A DNA stretch of 64,000 nucleotides, from assembly GCA_963662575.1 (NCBI GenBank), contig OY759723.1:1674001-1738000 (forward strand), in the 5' to 3' direction. Each line of letters opens with the position of its first letter. Position 1 is the stretch's first letter. Positions 27,101 through 35,652 of this stretch are shown here, piece after piece. The stretch comes from Bin5 sp963662575. Its GTDB lineage: Bacteria > Chloroflexota > Anaerolineae > Caldilineales > Caldilineaceae. Both the position numbers and the translations under genes were made by a program. Below the pieces are notes generated by a model. The model did not search any database. It was not told where the DNA came from and saw only the letters and a list, made by a program, of their open reading frames with translations.

Positions 27101-28884
27101 TGACAGCCAGCCTGCTCACAGCCGTGAGCGCCTACGCCATCTGGCACAGCCAGGATGCCCGCATGTACTCTCTGAGCCTGGCGCTGACCGCGGCTGCCAC
27201 AATCCTCGCTCTGCGGGTTATCCATCAGCCCAAGCTCTGGCCGGCTCCCGCTGGCTATGCCGTCTGCGCGGCGGTTGCTATGCACGTTCATTACTACGCC
27301 GCATTCGTCATTCTGGCGCACAACTTCTTTGTCCTCTTCTTGTTGCTGCGCAACATCTGGATGCACCGCGCCGGCCAATTCTGGCAAACGTGGCGTCCTG
27401 GAGATCGCGCGCTGTTGATGCGTTGGAGTCTCGCGCAACTGTTGACCGTTGCCTTATGCGCGCCCTGGTTGGTCAGCGCATGGCAGACCCTTATCGGCTA
27501 CGGCGGTAACGGCGATTCCCCCGCCTTTGGTGCAATGTTGTGGCGCTCTCTCGGTGTCTTTGTCTTGAGCGAAACGGTCCCGCATCCGATCTGGCGATTC
27601 GCTGCAGGATTGCTGGCCGGGTCCGTAATCGTCGCAGGGCTCGCCTTCAGCCTGCGCCACAAAAGCAGCAACGAAAACAGTAGCGGCACGGTTGCAGGCA
27701 ATGACGCCGACAGCCAAACTGACGAAAGGCCCCCAAACGGAGCAGGAGATCAACTTCAGACACTGCCCGACCAATCAAGTGCAACTGTGTTCCTGCTGTT
27801 CTACCTGTTCATTCCTCTTCTGGCGACGTGGATCAGCTCGCGGCAACGGCCCATATTTGATGAGCGCTATCTGGCCGCGGCTTTGCCCCCTTTCTTGCTG
27901 TTGATAACTGTTAGCGCGGCGAGGATGAGCAGCTGGATTGATACGCACCTGGGTTGGCGATGGCGTTTCTGGGTCGACGGTGAAGCGGGCGCACCCAGCG
28001 GGCAGGATCTTGCTGACCACCGCTCCACTCTTCTCGCGAGGCTTCCGATCGGCCCGATTTCAGCCGCCGCGCTGATTATCCTTGTTGTTGCCGCCAACGT
28101 CTACGGCCTGAACAACCACTATTTCAACACCAGGTCATCGGGGTGGCGGGCGCTGGCCGTGACGTTGGATCGCTGGAGCGCCGGCGTGCCGGCAGATGAC
28201 GTGCGTATTGCCGAGAACTTCCCCAACCCGACCCTCTCGTACTACCATAAAGGGGATGTCCAAAAATTTATGCTGCCGCCGCGGCCCCATGACGCCGAGG
28301 GCGCGGCGCAGGTGGTCGATTCCCTCATCCGTCGCAACGTATCCAGGGTCATTCTGCCCGTCTCGCCCGCGCCCAATTGGGATGCTACCAGCATTGCTCC
28401 ACAGGCACTGGCCGCCGGCTTTCGCAAGGTTTTCGAGGAGAAGGTCGGTTACTTTTGGGTGCACCTCTATGCTCGACCCGACCCACAGAGTTGGCGGCAG
28501 TTAGGAGCATCATTTGAAAACGGTGTTACCTTGGTGAGAGCCCAATTAAGCCCGCAAACAATAGCCGCTGGCGGCATTCTGGTCTTACACATGGACTGGC
28601 GCGGGAATCAAGCAACACTCACTGGTGGGGAGAAAATATTCGTCCACCTGATCAACCAGTCCGGCGGCACCCTTGCCCAGGCAGACCCAATCCTGCAGTT
28701 GAATTCGGCAGACGGATTCAGCAGCTATAGCCTCCGACTGCCTGCGACCCTGCCGCCCGGTCCGCTTCGTCTCATTGCCGGCCTCTACGATGGAAGCCTG
28801 GAGGGCGCGCCCAAAATCCTCACCGAGGATGGGATGGACTCAGTCGTTCTCACTGAATTTGAGAATAAGGCGTCCGACAAGTGA
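24181..28884 (+). CDS. Giant membrane protein: YfhO-like half fused to GT39-like half
   Basis: At 1567 aa this joins two membrane enzymes that are usually separate. Residues ~1-830 are YfhO-like: FPDSDFTRHFLPFS, LWDPHTFSGHPFLADAQSAVFYP, many membrane helices, then a soluble part ending in FLFLSEKWLPGWHA and VPAGSGTLELVYRP. Residues ~870-1567 are GT39/PMT-like: RLFRLAHRELRGDESFGYF with the catalytic-type acidic residues, DARMYSLSLALTAAATILALR, and an extracytoplasmic C-terminal domain. Such proteins transfer sugars from polyprenyl-phosphate carriers. The frame is unbroken through both halves. Confidence 0.8.
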   Translation: MPANNTQMKRPLQPPAFPVALAYAAFVLLFFAPHLLGLAAFPDSDFTRHFLPFSLFQQSALLDLRLPLWDPHTFSGHPFLADAQSAVFYPVSNALLVLTSFDRSAAARLYWLQVEAALHIFLTCLFTYMLVRRLTASKMAAFIAGAVFGFSGYLTGYVPLQLGILRVAVWLPAILLLLLPRAGCAPTSSSESAADGEHAPRAATPLCRLFPHWKRWLAAAAVQAVAFFGGHPQTFLFLSYAVAGWMLMLFVSDLRRQPLRSNPGSPAYRAVSLRVLLYAGMVTAYVTALVVLTLAQLWPVYEFVQYSLRSSLSFQEASGGFPFRDTLQYLLPGLLTEYSPQYVGVAALGLAFVAVATLFSSRFSLPGADPHARAAAFFFVICGAAALLLSYGGRIPLYSLFFQFAPGGDLFRGQERAIFLVVFSLSALSGYGMALLPTLNARQRQTLCWGFAAAIAAGLTLFWLWRQLPARADISTSALLWPSAFALLIAFTFAILAAPRLARSKLISDQPIARTRLIALIPLALLDLFFVNFTNNLDFGPAVRDGLARPEAAAVLEVDQSLAARSDSLPPRVYNEHRVSRNSGLLLGWEDVLGKSPLRHANYSAFLQDFPLERMWELTGTGTVLTWRHELPVESQLVAEFNQPQSSTTYLHVLNAIPPRLWWTQRARIVDDSEALALLADPAFNIQDELLIAASDADALGSNWQDGRMILGEGGEADLQVERVAAGHLRIGIESAQRGFLFLSEKWLPGWHALWQGELSLPVAQAHHAFLAIPVPAGSGTLELVYRPRSVVWGLAASGVGWLALFIALRLQLLLAARTVWRRTRAAFAQRNTRPPQPAAGKASPAAPLFGREHVQLAGQRALANKHLQRGLLLAVILIGFALRLFRLAHRELRGDESFGYFFSLPSLGEIVARTFALQEPHPVGSYFLQHAWLQVAGANEFALRFISVSAGTVAIPLIFHLGKRLRFGAPTTLTASLLTAVSAYAIWHSQDARMYSLSLALTAAATILALRVIHQPKLWPAPAGYAVCAAVAMHVHYYAAFVILAHNFFVLFLLLRNIWMHRAGQFWQTWRPGDRALLMRWSLAQLLTVALCAPWLVSAWQTLIGYGGNGDSPAFGAMLWRSLGVFVLSETVPHPIWRFAAGLLAGSVIVAGLAFSLRHKSSNENSSGTVAGNDADSQTDERPPNGAGDQLQTLPDQSSATVFLLFYLFIPLLATWISSRQRPIFDERYLAAALPPFLLLITVSAARMSSWIDTHLGWRWRFWVDGEAGAPSGQDLADHRSTLLARLPIGPISAAALIILVVAANVYGLNNHYFNTRSSGWRALAVTLDRWSAGVPADDVRIAENFPNPTLSYYHKGDVQKFMLPPRPHDAEGAAQVVDSLIRRNVSRVILPVSPAPNWDATSIAPQALAAGFRKVFEEKVGYFWVHLYARPDPQSWRQLGASFENGVTLVRAQLSPQTIAAGGILVLHMDWRGNQATLTGGEKIFVHLINQSGGTLAQADPILQLNSADGFSSYSLRLPATLPPGPLRLIAGLYDGSLEGAPKILTEDGMDSVVLTEFENKASDK

Positions 28885-29285
28885 TCCGGCCACTGGCTGG
28901 AAGGCAGATAAGCCTGCCCCAACCGCTGCGTTTCTCGTCCTGCCAACCGTGTATGTGAGACCGGATACATAATAAGTCAGCCCGAATGGCGGCAGCGATG
29001 AAGGGCTGGTCAGAACAGGAACTGTACATGGCTTAGTAGTTACATCCAGGCTGGGATTTCGTCGATGGCACAGATACCTGCCAGTTCGCTGTCGACACAG
29101 ACCTGCTCTGCCTCCATTCGTCTCGAATGTACGCCCAATTCCTTGCACATGCCGTCAACGACCACATATGCCAATAGACAGAACTAGTCAAAATGAGATA
29201 TTATTCAATTGTTCCTCCAGGTGAGCTACCTTATCAGTTGTCCGCGCGCATAGTCGCCGTTTCCAATTGAAATCACATTAGAAAC
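28885..29285. other. Gap with a dispersed repeat
   Basis: No gene is supported. 28976-29046 (AATGGCGGCAGCGATGAAGG onwards) recurs at 38252-38330 and partly at 32653-32700. The stretch before the next gene (29180-29285) is AT-rich and probably holds its promoter, but no confident box was found. Confidence 0.5.
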
Positions 29286-29615
29286 ATGAAACTCGTAATC
29301 GCCATCGTCAACGAAGAAGACAGCCCCAATCTGCTCGACCGCCTCGGACGGCGCGGCTATTCCGCCACCATTACCGGCACCCGCGGCGGCTTCCTGCGCA
29401 TCGGCAACGCAACCATCTTCTGCGGCGTCGAGGACGAACAAGTGCAGGATGTCCTGACCGTCTTCCGCGAAAGCTGCACCAGCCGCATCCAATACGTCAC
29501 CCCCCTGCCCCCCGTCATGGAGCCCGGCGAAATGCACATCCCCGCACCCGTCGAAAAGCAAGTCGGCGGCGCCACCATCTTCGTCGTCCCCGTAGATCAC
29601 TTCGAAAAGATATAA
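29286..29615 (+). CDS. DarA/PstA-like cyclic-di-AMP receptor
   Basis: The 109-aa PII-like protein has the DUF970/YaaQ pattern. MKLVIAIVNEEDSPNLLDRLGRRG is followed by GTRGGFLRIGNATIFCGVED and a C-terminal VGGATIFVVPVDHFEKI. Family members bind c-di-AMP as trimers and signal to partner proteins. Length is complete. It stands alone, with a 48-bp tandem repeat array downstream. Confidence 0.85.
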   Translation: MKLVIAIVNEEDSPNLLDRLGRRGYSATITGTRGGFLRIGNATIFCGVEDEQVQDVLTVFRESCTSRIQYVTPLPPVMEPGEMHIPAPVEKQVGGATIFVVPVDHFEKI

Positions 29616-29639
29616 CCACCCCCGGACCGCGCGCCCGCA

Positions 29640-30070
29640 AGCGCGCCCACGCCTCGTACTCCTTCGTGGTCCTGTCCTTAGTGGCCCTTCGTGGATAAAG
29701 CAGTTGAAGGTGTTCTTCGTGGTCCTTAGTGGCCCTCCGTGGATAAAGCAGTTAAAGGTGTTCTTCGTGGTCCTTAGTGGCCCTTCGTGGATAAAGCAGT
29801 TGAAGGTGTTCTTCGTGGTCCTTAGTGGCCCTTCGTGGATCAAAGCAGTTAGAGGGGTTCTTCGCGGTCCTTCGTGGTCCTTAGTGGCCCTTCGTGGATA
29901 AAGCAGTTGAAGGTGTTCTTCGTGGTCCTTAGTGGCCCTCCGTGGATAAAAGCAGTTAGAGGTGTTCTTCGCGGTCCTTCGTGGCCCTTCGTGGATCAAA
30001 GCAGTAAAAGGTGTTCTTCGTAGCCCTTCGCGGACAACCAACCCCTACAACCAACCCCTACAACCAACCC
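29640..30070. repeat. 48-bp tandem repeat array (first copy)
   Basis: About seven to eight 48-bp units of the type GGTGTTCTTCGTGGTCCTTAG + TGGCCCTTCGTGGATAAAGC lie between 29640 and 30030. CAACCAACCCCTA repeats follow at 30034-30075. Because 48 is a multiple of 3, long frames stay open on both strands (a repeated FFVVLSGPSWIK). I regard these as repeat artefacts, not genes. Confidence 0.8.
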
Positions 30071-30475
30071 CTACAACCCCCCCAGCCCCCCCATGCCAGC
30101 ATCATCATCACCCCCCGCCTCCGGCATCGAAGACTCAATCGACTCCGGGCTCTCCCCCGACTCCAAACGGTCCATCACCTCGTTCATCTCCGCATCCAGC
30201 GGCTCGCCCGTCTCGTCGCTCATCTTGCGCATAAAATGGGCCAGCGCCTGCGGATCCTCCTGCTCCAACCCAGCCAGCAGCGCCGGATCATCCGCCATCG
30301 ACTCGATCCAGTTCTCCTCCGAACGCAGCACCCGCAGCCGGCTCATCAGCCGCCGCAGCCGCTCCCCCGCGCAGTCGGGGCACGCCGCAGCGCCCGCGTC
30401 TGCCTCCGCCATCGTGCGGAACAGCACACTCACCCGCTTCCTGCAGTCAAAACAATAATATTCGTATATCGGCAT
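30071..30475 (-). CDS. FmdB-type zinc-ribbon protein
   Basis: The 134-aa protein opens MPIYEYYCFDCRKRV and continues ACPDCAGERLRRLMS, the two CxxC pairs of an FmdB/CxxC zinc ribbon. The rest is an acidic helical tail (DDPALLAGLEQEDPQALAHFMRKM) ending in a Gly-rich segment. Role is unclear in the family. It is transcribed against both neighbours. Confidence 0.85.
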   Translation of the reverse strand: MPIYEYYCFDCRKRVSVLFRTMAEADAGAAACPDCAGERLRRLMSRLRVLRSEENWIESMADDPALLAGLEQEDPQALAHFMRKMSDETGEPLDAEMNEVMDRLESGESPESIESSMPEAGGDDDAGMGGLGGL

Positions 30476-30850
30476 CGGCCCCTCTCCGCCCCCGCTTTCC
30501 CTCGCATCGCTTCAAGTACCAAAAAGCTCATCTACCTCCCGCCGTCCCGCTGTTCCCTATCCCCTAGCCCCTGCTCCCTATCCCCTGCCGTTCCGCCCCG
30601 GCGCAGAATCAATACGCGCCCAATTTTTCGATCATTATTAAATTGAACTATACTGTTCTCCGTACCTTTCGCAAGCATGGGCTTCCAACTGTCCATCATT
30701 ATATCCATCGAAATGCCCGGCACAAAGCGATGGTGATGCGTGCCAGAGTGGTTTTCGTTTCTAACTGTCAGTAGTCAGTTCTCAGTCAGCAGGCGGCCGC
30801 TCGTATGCCGCCATTGATAACTGAAAACGGAAACTCAAAACTCCAATGGG
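30476..30850. other. Gap with AACTGAAAAC-type repeats
   Basis: No gene is supported. 30760-30845 carries CAGTAGTCAGTTCTCAGTCAG and GATAACTGAAAACGGAAACTC, members of a dispersed intergenic motif also near 17990, 21705, 35600, 40855, 43650, 44570 and 60140. CCCTATCCCCTAGCCCC runs lie near 30550-30590. Confidence 0.5.
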
Positions 30851-31507
30851 ATGCGTCTTTCTTCTATGTTAGATATTCAGGACGATGTGAGCCCGATCTA
30901 CGATCAGCAGAATGAGCCCCACCCAATTCTTGTGGTGATTTCCGGGCCCAGCGGCGTCGGCAAAGACACCACCCTGTCGCTGATGAAGCAGCGCAATCTC
31001 CCCTTCCATTTCGTCGTCACCGCCACCACCCGTCCCCGCCGGCCCTCCGAAGCCGAAGGCGTCGACTACCACTTCGTCTCGGTCGGCGAATTCGCCGAAA
31101 TGATCGACTCCGACGAACTCCTGGAGTATGCCGTCGTCTACGGCGACTACAAAGGAATCCCCAAAACCCACGTGCGCAAAGCCCTCGCCAGCGGCAAGGA
31201 TGTCATCCTCCGTATCGACGTGCAGGGCGCCGCAACCATCCGCCGCCTCATCCCCGAAGCAGTAACAATCTTTCTCGTCGCCGAAAATGAAGTGGAGCAG
31301 ATGCGCCGCCTGCGCGAGCGCAAAACCGAAACCTCCGACCGGCTCAAAATGCGCATCGCCACCGCCCGCAAGGAACTACAGCAGTTGCACGAGTTTCAAT
31401 ACGTCGTCGTCAATCGCGACGACCGCCAGGAAGAGACCGTCGACAGGGTAATCAGCATCATTCAAGCCGAAAAATGTCGCGTCGACTGGTCGCCCGTAAA
31501 TCTATAG
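30851..31507 (+). CDS. gmk: Guanylate kinase
   Basis: The 218-aa enzyme phosphorylates GMP to GDP. P-loop ISGPSGVGKDTTLSLM is followed by TATTRPRRPSEAEGVDYHFVSVGEF (GMP-binding segment), YGDYKGIPKTHVRKAL, LRIDVQGAATIRR and IFLVAENEVEQMRRLRERKTE. The start could also be the ATG at 30866. It is followed closely by a rhomboid gene. Confidence 0.93.
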   Translation: MRLSSMLDIQDDVSPIYDQQNEPHPILVVISGPSGVGKDTTLSLMKQRNLPFHFVVTATTRPRRPSEAEGVDYHFVSVGEFAEMIDSDELLEYAVVYGDYKGIPKTHVRKALASGKDVILRIDVQGAATIRRLIPEAVTIFLVAENEVEQMRRLRERKTETSDRLKMRIATARKELQQLHEFQYVVVNRDDRQEETVDRVISIIQAEKCRVDWSPVNL

Positions 31508-31518
31508 CTGGGCCCATA

Positions 31519-32346
31519 ATGAACCTCTTCGGCAACGCCCCCCGTCCACGCGTCGGCCCCAGCGCCCCCGCCGACGGCCCGCCGGAACCGCCGTCATTCT
31601 TCATCCCGCTCGTCCCCCCGCGCGTCAGCCGCACGCTCATCGCCATCAACCTCCTCGTCTTCGCCGCCACCTTCCTCTACGGCCTGATCGAATACCGCGT
31701 CTGGAACGGCCCCACCAACCTACGCGTCCTCTTCGACCTCGGCATGAAATCCAACTGGCATATCATGCAAGGCCAAAGCTGGCGCCTCTTTACCGCCATG
31801 TTCCTCCACATCGGTCCCATCCATCTCATCTCCAACCTGATCGGCCTCTTCTGGCTCGGCCCCATTATCGAAGGCCACTTCGGCCACTTTCGCTTCGCCG
31901 TCATCTACCTGCTCGGCGGCCTCCTCGGCAGCATCGCCAGCTACGCCTTCTCGCCCGCCCTCTCCGCCGGAGCATCCGGCGCCGTCTTCGCCCTCCTCGG
32001 CGCAACCATCGTCTATTTCTATCGCTTTCGCGACAACATGGGCCGCCAGGGGCAGACGATGCTCCAGTCCGCGCTCGTGCTCCTGATCATCAACCTCGTG
32101 CTCGGCTTCTCGGTCACCAACGTCGACAACTGGGGCCACATGGGCGGCCTCGCCGGCGGCGCCATCATCGCCATCGGCCTCCTGCCCCGTTACCGCGCCC
32201 CTGCCCCCGCCATCCTCCGCTTCGGCCGCCAGCCCCTCATTCGCGAACCCCGCATCGTCCGCACTCTCGCCTGGACCCTCCTCTGCGCCCTCCTCTTCTT
32301 CGCCGCCTTCCAAACCGCCACCCTCGTCGGCCCCCCTCTCCGCTAG
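31519..32346 (+). CDS. Rhomboid family intramembrane serine protease
   Basis: The ~275-aa membrane protease has the rhomboid hallmarks in order: SWRLFTAMFLHIGPIHLISNLIGLF (HxxxN), GASGAVFALLG with the catalytic Ser, and NWGHMGGLAGG with the catalytic His. About six to seven helices are visible. The start at 31519 avoids overlap with gmk; the frame extends to 31474 inside gmk. The Pro-rich N-terminus is cytoplasmic. Substrates are unknown. Confidence 0.9.
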   Translation: MNLFGNAPRPRVGPSAPADGPPEPPSFFIPLVPPRVSRTLIAINLLVFAATFLYGLIEYRVWNGPTNLRVLFDLGMKSNWHIMQGQSWRLFTAMFLHIGPIHLISNLIGLFWLGPIIEGHFGHFRFAVIYLLGGLLGSIASYAFSPALSAGASGAVFALLGATIVYFYRFRDNMGRQGQTMLQSALVLLIINLVLGFSVTNVDNWGHMGGLAGGAIIAIGLLPRYRAPAPAILRFGRQPLIREPRIVRTLAWTLLCALLFFAAFQTATLVGPPLR

Positions 32347-33172
32347 CCCTGTCCAAGCGCCCTCTTCCCTCCCGCCATCTCCTATCCCATACGTACGCCT
32401 GCGGGCGCAGACGCCCTCCGGCGGCTCCGGCCCGCTAAGGCGGGCCTGCGCACCCTTCGCCGCTAAGGCGGCTCAGGGCTGTCGTCGGCAAACCCCCGCC
32501 GCCGCCAGGGGCTACGCCCTTTTATGACGGTCGGGCCTACGGCCCTCCCTTGTGCGGGGGGACACCCCCCGCAACGCCCCCCTCCAAAACCCGCGCCGCA
32601 GCCATCCGCCATCGTCGTTGCTAAGCGGAGGCCTCACCTGCAGACGTATCGAAGAAGCCCGAACGGTGTCAGCGATGAAGGTCTGGTCAAGAAAGGTGTT
32701 CTCCGCGGCCCTTCGTGGATGAAAGGGTTAGGTGTTCTTCGTGGTCCTTAGTGGCCCTTCGTGGATAAAAGGGTTAAAGGTGTTCTTCGTGGTCCTTAGT
32801 GGCCCTTCGTGGATGAAAGGGTTAAAGGTGTTCTTCGTGGTCCTTAGTGGCCCTTCGTGGATGAAAGGGTTAAAGAAGCTCTTCGTGGTCCTTAGTGGCC
32901 CTTCGTGGATGAAAGGGTTAAAGAAGTTCTTCGTGGCCCTTAGTGGCCCTTCGTGGATCAAAAGGGTTAAAGGTGTTCTTCGCGGCCCTTAGTGGCCCTT
33001 CGCGGATAAAAGGTCTAAGGTGTTCTTCGTGGTCCTTAGTGGCCCTTCGTGGATCAAAGGTCTAAGGTGTTCTTCGTGGTCCTTAGTGGCCCTTCGTGGA
33101 TCAAAGGTTTAAAGGTGTTCGTCGAGGTCCCTAGTGGCCCTTCGCAGATAGACCACATTCTGCTTTCGCAAA
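32347..33172. repeat. GC-rich hairpins and second 48-bp tandem repeat array
   Basis: 32390-32500 is rich in GC palindromes (CCGCTAAGGCGG). 32528-32587, CGGTCGGGCCTACGGCCCTC onwards, recurs at 38111-38172. 32653-32700 is part of the GCGATGAAGG repeat. About nine to ten 48-bp units (TTCGTGGTCCTTAGTGGCCC with a GGATGAAAGGGTTAAAG linker) fill 32695-33150. No gene is supported. Confidence 0.75.
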
Positions 33173-35230
33173 TCAACCCGTCCCCGCCTCCAACCCCTCC
33201 GCAATCAACTCCACCACATCCTTCACCACCACCCCCTCCTGCGCCGCCGCCGCCGCATCCGACATCATCGTCAGGCAGAACGGGCACCCAACCGCCACCG
33301 TATCCGCGCCTGTCGCCCGCGCCTCAGCATACCGCTCCGCACTCACCGCCCGCTCGCCCGGCTCCTCCTCCTTCCAAAACTGAGCGCCGCCCGCCCCGCA
33401 ACAAAAACTCTGCTGCCCGTGGCGCGGCATCTCCTCCAGCTCAATGTTGCCCGCCTGCAGCAGCGCCCGCGGCGCATCCACGATCCCGTTATGCCGGCCC
33501 AGATAACACGGATCGTGGAACGTAACCGCCCCTTCCTCCTGCACGTTGTACTCCAGTTTGCGGTCCGCCACCAGCTCCGACAGCAGCTGCGTATGGTGAA
33601 TGACCTCGAACTGCTGCGGCTCTTCGCTCCGGTCGTACTGGTGATACTCCTTGCCGATGCTGTGCAGACAGTGCGGGCACGTCGTCACGATTCGCCGCGG
33701 CCCCACCTCGTTCAACACCTCCATATTGCTCTCGGCCATCCCCCAGAACAGGTCCTCGCGCCCCGAGCGCCGCGCCGCATCCCCGCTGCAGCTCTCCATC
33801 TCGCCCAGCACCGCGTAACGCACGCCCGCATGGTTCAGCACCTTCGCAAAAGCCCGCGCCGTCTCCCTCGCCCGCGGATCATAGCTCGGCGCGCAACCCA
33901 CCCACCACAGGATATCGGCCTCCGGCTCCTCCTCAACCGTCGGCACCGCCAGCCCCTCCGCCCACGCCAGCCGTTCACGCGCGCTCTGATTCCACGGATT
34001 GCCCTGGCGCTCAATGCCCCGGTAGGCCTGCTGCAGCGTCGTCGGAACGCTGTCCTCGGTCAGCGCCTGGTAGCGCCGCAAATGCATAATGTCGAACATC
34101 GGCTCATTGCCCACCGGACAGATGTCGATGCACGCCCCACACGCCGTGCACGCCCACACCGCCGACGCACTGATCGCGTAGTCGAGCAAAGGCGGCGTCT
34201 CCCCGCCCGCGGCGATTACCTCGGCCTGCTCATTGATCGCATAGCGTTTGTTGACCTCCAGCGCCGCCGGCGACAACTCCTTGCCCGTCACATAGGCCGG
34301 GCACACATCCTGGCAGCGGTTGCACATGATGCACGCGTACGCATCCACCAAATGCGGCCACGGCAGCTGCTCCAGCCGCGCCGCGCCGAACTCCTCGATC
34401 GTCTCGTCCTCGAAATCCAGAGGCGGCAGTTCGCCAAGCGATGTACGCGGCGGCCGCGCCAGAAAGTTCACGCCCGCCATGATCAAATGCAGATGTTTCG
34501 TGCGCGGGAAGTACGGCACAAAGACCACCACCAGGCCCAGCGCCACCCACCAGCCCACATGCTGCCCCACCGTCAAGGCCGACGCGTTCATACCGCCCCA
34601 CAACAGGCTCACCCCACTCGCAAACGGCTGCGCCGCCTCCCCGTGACCCGTCGCCTGCCGCGCCAGCGCGATCGCAAAACTTTCGCCCAGCAGCCGGAAC
34701 CCCACGTGCAGCAAAATGAACAGCCCGACAACAAGCGAGTCGCGCCCGATGCCCCCGCCTTTCACTCCCTCCACCAGCATGACATTCTCGTGATAGCCCA
34801 GCGCCGGCGCACGCAACACAAAACGCCGCACCAGAAAATAGACCATGCCCGTCAATATCCCAACCGTCACGATATCTGCCAGAAAACGGTACCCGGCGCC
34901 GATGAAATTCTCACCCAGAAAGCGGATCGGCAGATACCCTTGCAACAGGTCGCCGAAATTCACCAGCAGATAAAAGACGAACCCCCACGCAATCAGCGCA
35001 TGCAAGACGCCCGCGCCGCCGCGGCTCTTCCACATATTGCCGAAAGTAAGCCACCTGCCGGCCGCATGCGCCAGCCGACCCATTAGCTCACCCCGCGTTG
35101 GCAGTTCCCCTTCCCCCTGCCGCACCACATCATAAACGCGGCGGAACTGTACGAAGCTCACATACATAGAGACGGCCACCGCCGCCACAAAAATTATCTT
35201 CTCGGCAAAAGTCAGCATGGCAGTTCGCAC
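33173..35230 (-). CDS. Membrane-anchored Fe-S oxidoreductase (HdrD/GlpC-like)
   Basis: This 685-aa protein has five to six N-terminal membrane helices like a nitrate-reductase gamma/HdrE subunit. Two ferredoxin clusters follow: CIMCNRCQDVCPA and CTACGACIDICPVGNEP. Two CCG domains complete it: CAPSYDPRA...CSGDAARR and HDPCYLGRHN...CCGAGG. It would pass electrons between quinone and a soluble partner; the partner (ETF or dehydrogenase) is not adjacent. It is a monocistronic minus-strand gene ending against the 48-bp repeats. Confidence 0.85.
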   Translation of the reverse strand: MRTAMLTFAEKIIFVAAVAVSMYVSFVQFRRVYDVVRQGEGELPTRGELMGRLAHAAGRWLTFGNMWKSRGGAGVLHALIAWGFVFYLLVNFGDLLQGYLPIRFLGENFIGAGYRFLADIVTVGILTGMVYFLVRRFVLRAPALGYHENVMLVEGVKGGGIGRDSLVVGLFILLHVGFRLLGESFAIALARQATGHGEAAQPFASGVSLLWGGMNASALTVGQHVGWWVALGLVVVFVPYFPRTKHLHLIMAGVNFLARPPRTSLGELPPLDFEDETIEEFGAARLEQLPWPHLVDAYACIMCNRCQDVCPAYVTGKELSPAALEVNKRYAINEQAEVIAAGGETPPLLDYAISASAVWACTACGACIDICPVGNEPMFDIMHLRRYQALTEDSVPTTLQQAYRGIERQGNPWNQSARERLAWAEGLAVPTVEEEPEADILWWVGCAPSYDPRARETARAFAKVLNHAGVRYAVLGEMESCSGDAARRSGREDLFWGMAESNMEVLNEVGPRRIVTTCPHCLHSIGKEYHQYDRSEEPQQFEVIHHTQLLSELVADRKLEYNVQEEGAVTFHDPCYLGRHNGIVDAPRALLQAGNIELEEMPRHGQQSFCCGAGGAQFWKEEEPGERAVSAERYAEARATGADTVAVGCPFCLTMMSDAAAAAQEGVVVKDVVELIAEGLEAGTG

Positions 35231-35652
35231 CCGCTTCCGTGTACTGTGTAGGAATCCGCTTCCCCACCCTCCGGCACCCTTCCGGGCAGGAGAGCATTGC
35301 CCAATTATACACGCCCAACCTACATCCCAATATGACCACTTTTCTCTGGCGAAAGCCGCCCTCTCCTCCGTCCCCCAGCGGGATACCCCTTCCTCGTGCC
35401 TTCCTAGTCCCCGGTGGATCAGAAGGTGTTAAGGTGTTCTTAGCGGCCCTTCGTGGCCCTTCGTGGATCAAAAGGTGTTAAGGTGTTCCCCCATTCCACA
35501 CACCCCTACAAAATAGCGTAGCAGACCGAACCAGCCTATACTTCAGTGATCACGAACCACCAATCACCGGTCTTCAACACTATCGTACATTCGCGGCAGT
35601 TCACTAAGAACTGAAAACCGACTACTAAGAACCGCAGTCCACGGAATCCCCA
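35231..35652. repeat. Gap with short repeat remnants
   Basis: 35424-35490 holds two partial 48-bp units (GGTGTTCTTAGCGGCCCTTC). 35595-35640 holds AAGAACTGAAAACCGACTAC. Promoters for the divergent genes on both sides should lie here; none was identified with confidence. Confidence 0.5.

Noticed and set aside
29226..30041. 271-aa minus-strand frame with repeated EGPLRTTKNTF
   Set aside because: It arises from the 48-bp tandem repeat joined to a shadow of the c-di-AMP receptor gene.
30532..30723. 63-aa minus-strand frame
   Set aside because: No family, no ribosome site, and it lies in a repeat-containing gap.
33419..35086. 555-aa plus-strand frame
   Set aside because: It lies antisense to the Fe-S oxidoreductase; the Arg/Pro/His-rich composition is typical of a GC shadow.
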